A DNA stretch of 64,000 nucleotides, from NCBI GenBank assembly GCA_963747835.1, contig CAVVGO010000007.1, forward strand, positions 620,001-684,000, read 5' to 3'. Made by a program: the position numbers and the translations under genes. Below the pieces are notes generated by a model. The model was not told where the DNA came from and made no database searches. It saw nothing but the letters and a program-made list of their open reading frames with translations. Source of the DNA: JAJPKK01 sp963747835 (GTDB taxonomy: Bacteria; Pseudomonadota; Alphaproteobacteria; Rhizobiales; Xanthobacteraceae). Below, piece by piece: positions 60,392 to 64,000 of the stretch (position 1 is the first letter of the stretch; each line of letters opens with the position of its first letter).

Positions 60392-62004
60392 CTATTTGAT
60401 CCGCGGCAGAACCGCGAACTGGTGGAACGGCGGCGGCGACGACAACGTCCACTCCAGCGTCGTCGCTCCCGGTCCCCACGGATTGGCGGCGGCGCGCTCC
60501 TTGCGGACGAACGCATTCACCAAGCCGTAGAAGAAGATCAGCACCCCGACTCCGGATATATAGGAACCGACCGAAGAGACCATGTTCCAGCCGGCGAAGG
60601 CGTCCGGATAGTCGACATAACGGCGCGGCATGCCGGCGAGACCGAGGAAGTGCTGCGGGAAGAAGACCAGGTTCACGCCGATGAACGTGACCCAGAAGTG
60701 CAGCTTTCCGATCCGCTCGTCGTACATGTATCCGGTGATCTTCGGGAACCAGTAGTACCAGCCGGCGAAGATGGTGAACACCGCGCCGAGCGAGAGCACG
60801 TAGTGGAAATGCGCCACCACGTAATAGGTCTCCTGCAGCACCCGATCGGCCGCGGCGTTCGCCAACACGACGCCGGTGACGCCGCCGATGGTAAACAGGA
60901 AGATGAACCCGACCGCCCACAGCATCGGCGTCTTGAAATCGATGGAGCCGCCCCACATGGTTGCGATCCACGAGAAGATCTTCACCCCGGTCGGCACCGC
61001 GATCACCATCGTGGCGGCGACGAAGTACGCCTGAGCGCCGCTCGACATGCCGACCGTGTACATGTGGTGCGCCCACACTACGAAGCCGATCACGCCGATC
61101 GCTACCATCGCATAGGCCATGCCGAGATACCCGAACACCGGCTTCTTGCTGAAGGTCGCGATGATCTGGCTCACCATGCCGAAGCCGGGCAGGATCAGGA
61201 TGTAAACCTCAGGATGGCCGAAGAACCAGAACAGATGCTGGAACAGCACGGGGTCGCCGCCGTAGTTCGGATCGAAGAACGCGGTGCCGAAATTCCGGTC
61301 CGTCAGCAGCATGGTGATGGCGCCGGCCAGCACCGGCAGCGCCAACAGGAGCAGGAACACCGTCACCAGGATTGACCACACGAACAGCGGCATTTTGTGC
61401 AGCGTCATGCCGGGCGCCCGCATGTTGAAGATGGTGGTGATGAAGTTGATGGCACCGAGAATCGACGAGGCGCCCGCAAGATGCAGTGACAGAATGGCGA
61501 AATCCACGGCCGGGCCCGGATGCCCGGTGACCGAGGACAACGGCGTGTACATGGTCCAGCCTGCGCCGACGCCATGCCCGCCCGACGGACCTTCGACGAA
61601 GGCGGAAGTCAGCAGCAGTGCGAACGAGGCAGGTAACAGCCAGAACGAGATGTTGTTCATGCGTGGAAACGCCATATCGGGCGCTCCGATCATCAGCGGC
61701 ACGATCCAGTTGCCGAACCCGCCGATCATCGCCGGCATCACCATGAAGAAGATCATGATCAGGCCGTGCGCGGTGACGAAAACGTTGTAGGTGTGAATCT
61801 CGTGGAAGAATCTGCACGCCGGGCTGGGCCAGATTCCATCCGGATGACAATAGACATGATGCCGCCGATCACGCCGGCCAACATGGCGAACACCAGGTAC
61901 ATCGTGCCGATGTCCTTGTGGTTGGTCGAATAGACGAACCGCTTCCACCCGGTCGGGTGGCCATGGTCGCTATGTTCGGCGTCGGCTGTCGCGTGGGTGT
62001 CCAT
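60392..62004 (-). pseudogene. ctaD: Cytochrome c oxidase subunit I, interrupted by two single-base insertions
   Basis: Three frames together encode one normal-length (about 536 residue) subunit I. ATG 62004 gives MDTHATADAEHSDHGHPTGW to GGIMSIVIRME. After an extra base near 61833 the next frame reads LAQPGVQI. After a second extra base near 61808 the frame to the end reads FHEIHTYNVFVTAHGLIMIF onward. Downstream all hallmarks are intact, including the CuB/heme segment FWFFGHPEVYILILPGFG and AHHMYTVGM. Removing the two bases restores the family sequence exactly, so assembly error is at least as likely as inactivation. Catalytic core of the aa3 oxidase. Confidence 0.9.
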
Positions 62005-62079
62005 CTTCTAAGTCCTCAGGTTCCGTTCTCGCCCGGCCGTCGCGGCGGCATCGGGCAACTGGGGTTTGGAGCGCCGATC

Positions 62080-62925
62080 CTACTCGGCCTTAAAGTGCGC
62101 GGCGGCGACGGTGGTCGGCGCGGCGGTGGCGGCGAATTTCTTTTTGGCGTCTTCGAGCCAGGTGGCAAATTCGGCATCGCTCACGACGTGGACGGCGATC
62201 GGCATGAAGGCATGGTCCTTGCCGCACAACTCCGAGCATTGTCCGTAGTACCAGCCTTCCTTGACGGCCTTGAACCAGGTTTCGTTGAGCCGGCCCGGAA
62301 TGGCATCGATCTTGATGCCGAACGACGGCACCGCGAAGGAATGGATCACGTCGAAGCCGGTGACCAGCACGCGGACCACCTTGTTGACCGGCACCACCAA
62401 CTCGTTGTCAACCGTGAGCAGCCGCGGCTGACCGGCCTTGAGGTCCTTTTCCTGCGTCATCAGCGAATCGAATTCGAAGTCGCCGTTGTCCGGATAGTTG
62501 TACTTCCAATTCCACGTCACCCCGGTCGCCTTGACGGTAAGATCGGCCGGCGGAATGTTGAGCTGGAAGAACAATGCCCGGAACGACGGCAGCGCAATGA
62601 TAACGAGGATCACAACCGGCAGCACCGTCCACAGCACTTCGACCAAAGTATTGTGAGTGGTGCGCGACGGTGTCGGATTGGCGTTGGCGTTGAACCGCAC
62701 CATCACGATGACGAGCAGCACGAGCACGAAAATCGTGACCGCGGTGATGATATACAGCACAAAATCGTGCAGCGCGGTGATCAAGTCCATCACCGGCGTC
62801 CCCAAATCCTGAAGCCCAAGCTGCCATGGCGAGGGCTGGCCGAGCCCGGCAAGCGCCGCGCCCTCGGGCATCAGCAGGGCCGCGGCGAATGCCGCAATGG
62901 CTATCGTTCGGAAGAAGACCGGCAT
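62080..62925 (-). CDS. ctaC: Cytochrome c oxidase subunit II
   Basis: A 281-residue protein from ATG 62925 with a signal peptide (IAIAAFAAALLMPEGAALAG) and two membrane helices (LYIITAVTIFVLVLLVIVMV and VLWTVLPVVILVIIALPSFR). The periplasmic cupredoxin domain has the CuA ligands in DVIHSFAVPSFG and GQCSELCGKDHAFMP. It accepts electrons from cytochrome c. First gene of the minus-strand cta operon. Confidence 0.95.
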   Translation of the reverse strand: MPVFFRTIAIAAFAAALLMPEGAALAGLGQPSPWQLGLQDLGTPVMDLITALHDFVLYIITAVTIFVLVLLVIVMVRFNANANPTPSRTTHNTLVEVLWTVLPVVILVIIALPSFRALFFQLNIPPADLTVKATGVTWNWKYNYPDNGDFEFDSLMTQEKDLKAGQPRLLTVDNELVVPVNKVVRVLVTGFDVIHSFAVPSFGIKIDAIPGRLNETWFKAVKEGWYYGQCSELCGKDHAFMPIAVHVVSDAEFATWLEDAKKKFAATAAPTTVAAAHFKAE

Positions 62926-63436
62926 TGTCGTCTTAGCTCCTTGGATGGCGGCCGCAAGCGGCCAACCCGCACCATGAACCCACAGAAAGGTGCGATTTTG
63001 ACGTTCGACCGCGGCGGGGGCCGCAACGGGTGAATTCCTGCTCCGGGACGTGTCATAGCGGGAAATCCCGGCCTCATGAACCATAAATCCGCCGCACTCG
63101 CAATGTGCCTGATAGTACGATTTAGCATGATTTAGGCGCCCGCCGCGGTGGGCGCCGCGGCCCCGCGCCGCATAACGTTGTGGATACCCCGCCGGTACCA
63201 TGGCTTGACTCGGCAGACCGCCGCGCTAGGCAGGCGCAGGGTTGATTTGTCATCGCGATTCGGACGGCTCAGCGGACCGCCGGAGATCGGGGAACGGCAC
63301 CATGATGAATTGACGCCAGAACCGGCAAGGGGAGCGGCGACGGGACCGGCCAGCCGGAACAGCCGCGCCCGCATGCGTCGTCACCCCTACGGGCCGATTA
63401 GGGCGCTTATGGGGGCGGTGTTGGCGCGCCATCCTG
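62926..63436. other. Intergenic region between ctaC and ialB
   Basis: No convincing gene in about 510 bases. Divergent orientation of ctaC and ialB means promoters for both lie here. I did not find a clear consensus promoter or hairpin. Confidence 0.45.
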
Positions 63437-63919
63437 ATGGCATGCTTCGTCGCGGCCGGCGGATTGGTCGCAAACCCGGCCGCCCACGCCCAAGGGGCGG
63501 TGAAATCGGTTCATGGCGACTGGCAGATCCGGTGCGAGACGCCAGCCGGCGCCCAGGGCGAGCAATGCGCCCTGTTCCAGAGTGTGGTCGCTGAAGACCG
63601 CAACAATGTCGGCATAACCGTGCTGGTGCTCAAGACGGCCGACCAGAAAGCGCGTTTGATGCGGGTTCAGGCGCCGCTCGGCGTGCTGCTGCCGGCCGGC
63701 CTCGGGCTCAAGATCGACCAGGTCGACGTCGGCCGGGCCGGCTTCGTGCGTTGCCTGCCCCGCGGCTGCTACGCCGAGGTGGTGATGGACGATGCCCTGG
63801 TCGCCAAGATGAGGACCGGGCAGATCGCGACCTTCTTCATCTTTCAGACGCCGGAGGAAGGCATCGGCTTTCCCATGGGCCTGAAGGGCTTCGGCGACGG
63901 CTACGACAAGCTGCCATAG
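63437..63919 (+). CDS. Invasion-associated locus B (IalB) family protein
   Basis: A 160-residue protein. A hydrophobic N-terminus (MACFVAAGGLVANPAAHAQG) is a short signal peptide, and the true start could be slightly upstream. The mature part has the IalB pattern: VHGDWQIRCETPAGAQGEQC, ALFQSVVAEDRNNVGITVLV, RCLPRGCYAEVVMDDAL, with paired cysteines. Periplasmic; the family is linked to invasion in Bartonella but is widespread in free-living rhizobia with unknown role. Confidence 0.82.
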   Translation: MACFVAAGGLVANPAAHAQGAVKSVHGDWQIRCETPAGAQGEQCALFQSVVAEDRNNVGITVLVLKTADQKARLMRVQAPLGVLLPAGLGLKIDQVDVGRAGFVRCLPRGCYAEVVMDDALVAKMRTGQIATFFIFQTPEEGIGFPMGLKGFGDGYDKLP

Positions 63920-63949
63920 CGGATGCACGCACCAAACGAGGTGCCGCCA

Positions 63950-64000
63950 TCAATTGTGCTCGCTCGGTCCCATGATGACGATGTTCTCGGTCGCCTCGAT
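63950..64000 (-). CDS. C-terminal end of an unidentified gene, cut by the window edge
   Basis: The minus frame entering from the right edge reads IEATENIVIMGPSEHN and stops at TGA. Regular codon choice suggests real coding sequence, but sixteen residues are too few to name it. It converges with ialB. Confidence 0.4.
   Translation of the reverse strand: MEATENIVIMGPSEHN

Overview
The window looks like chromosome from an alphaproteobacterium of the order Hyphomicrobiales (Bradyrhizobium/Rhodopseudomonas/Xanthobacteraceae-like). Signs of this are the high G+C content, split ATP synthase b and b' subunits, the order ctaC-ctaD-ctaB-ctaG-ctaE-DUF983-SURF1 with thrC and an M16 peptidase nearby, DUF3551 and IalB proteins, and palindromic intergenic repeats with a GCAATAAGCGTAGCGC core. 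Placement below order level is inference.

Layout. (1) 1-12.3 kb is catabolic and transport: an edge-truncated tcuA-like flavoprotein with a TcuC-like symporter, a NitT/TauT-type ABC transporter (binding protein divergent from the ATPase and permease), a frameshifted TauD-type dioxygenase, a LysR regulator, a Rieske oxygenase alpha/beta pair and an RraA-like protein. (2) 12.3-18 kb is repeat-rich: three copies of a double-palindrome element, a VOC gene between two identical copies, a subclass B3 metallo-beta-lactamase, a DUF3551 gene plus a remnant of another, and a stand-alone OLD-family ATPase/nuclease. (3) 18.1-37.6 kb is a tRNA-Thr integration hotspot. An intact tRNA-Thr(GGT) lies at 37.5 kb, and two partial 3' copies lie at 18.1 and 21.4 kb in the same orientation. 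The inner segment (18.1-21.5 kb) holds an IS21-family element. The outer segment (21.5-37.5 kb) is an integrative element with a tyrosine recombinase beside the tRNA, an excisionase-like HTH gene, a long operon of small unknown genes, a primase-polymerase/helicase-like protein, a HTH (terminase-small-subunit-like) protein, cargo genes including a HEPN-like protein, and a collagen-like repeat protein. No capsid, tail or large terminase gene was recognised, so it resembles a phage satellite or a small integrative island.

(4) 37.7-50.6 kb is core chromosome: murA, an AbrB-type membrane protein, a transporter-fused hybrid histidine kinase (CrbS-like) convergent with a LuxR-type regulator (CrbR-like), a DUF4212 symporter small subunit, YjbQ, and the F0 operon atpI-B-E-b'-b. 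(5) 50.6-64 kb, mostly on the minus strand, carries GNAT, M16 peptidase and thrC, then small ORFs and a Bug-type binding protein, then the aa3 cytochrome oxidase operon with assembly factors, and an ialB gene.

Three conserved genes appear disrupted by single-base shifts: tauD-like, ctaD (two shifts 25 bases apart) and probably the M16 peptidase 3' end. Since ctaD is unlikely to be dispensable here, base-call errors in the assembly are a serious alternative to real mutations.
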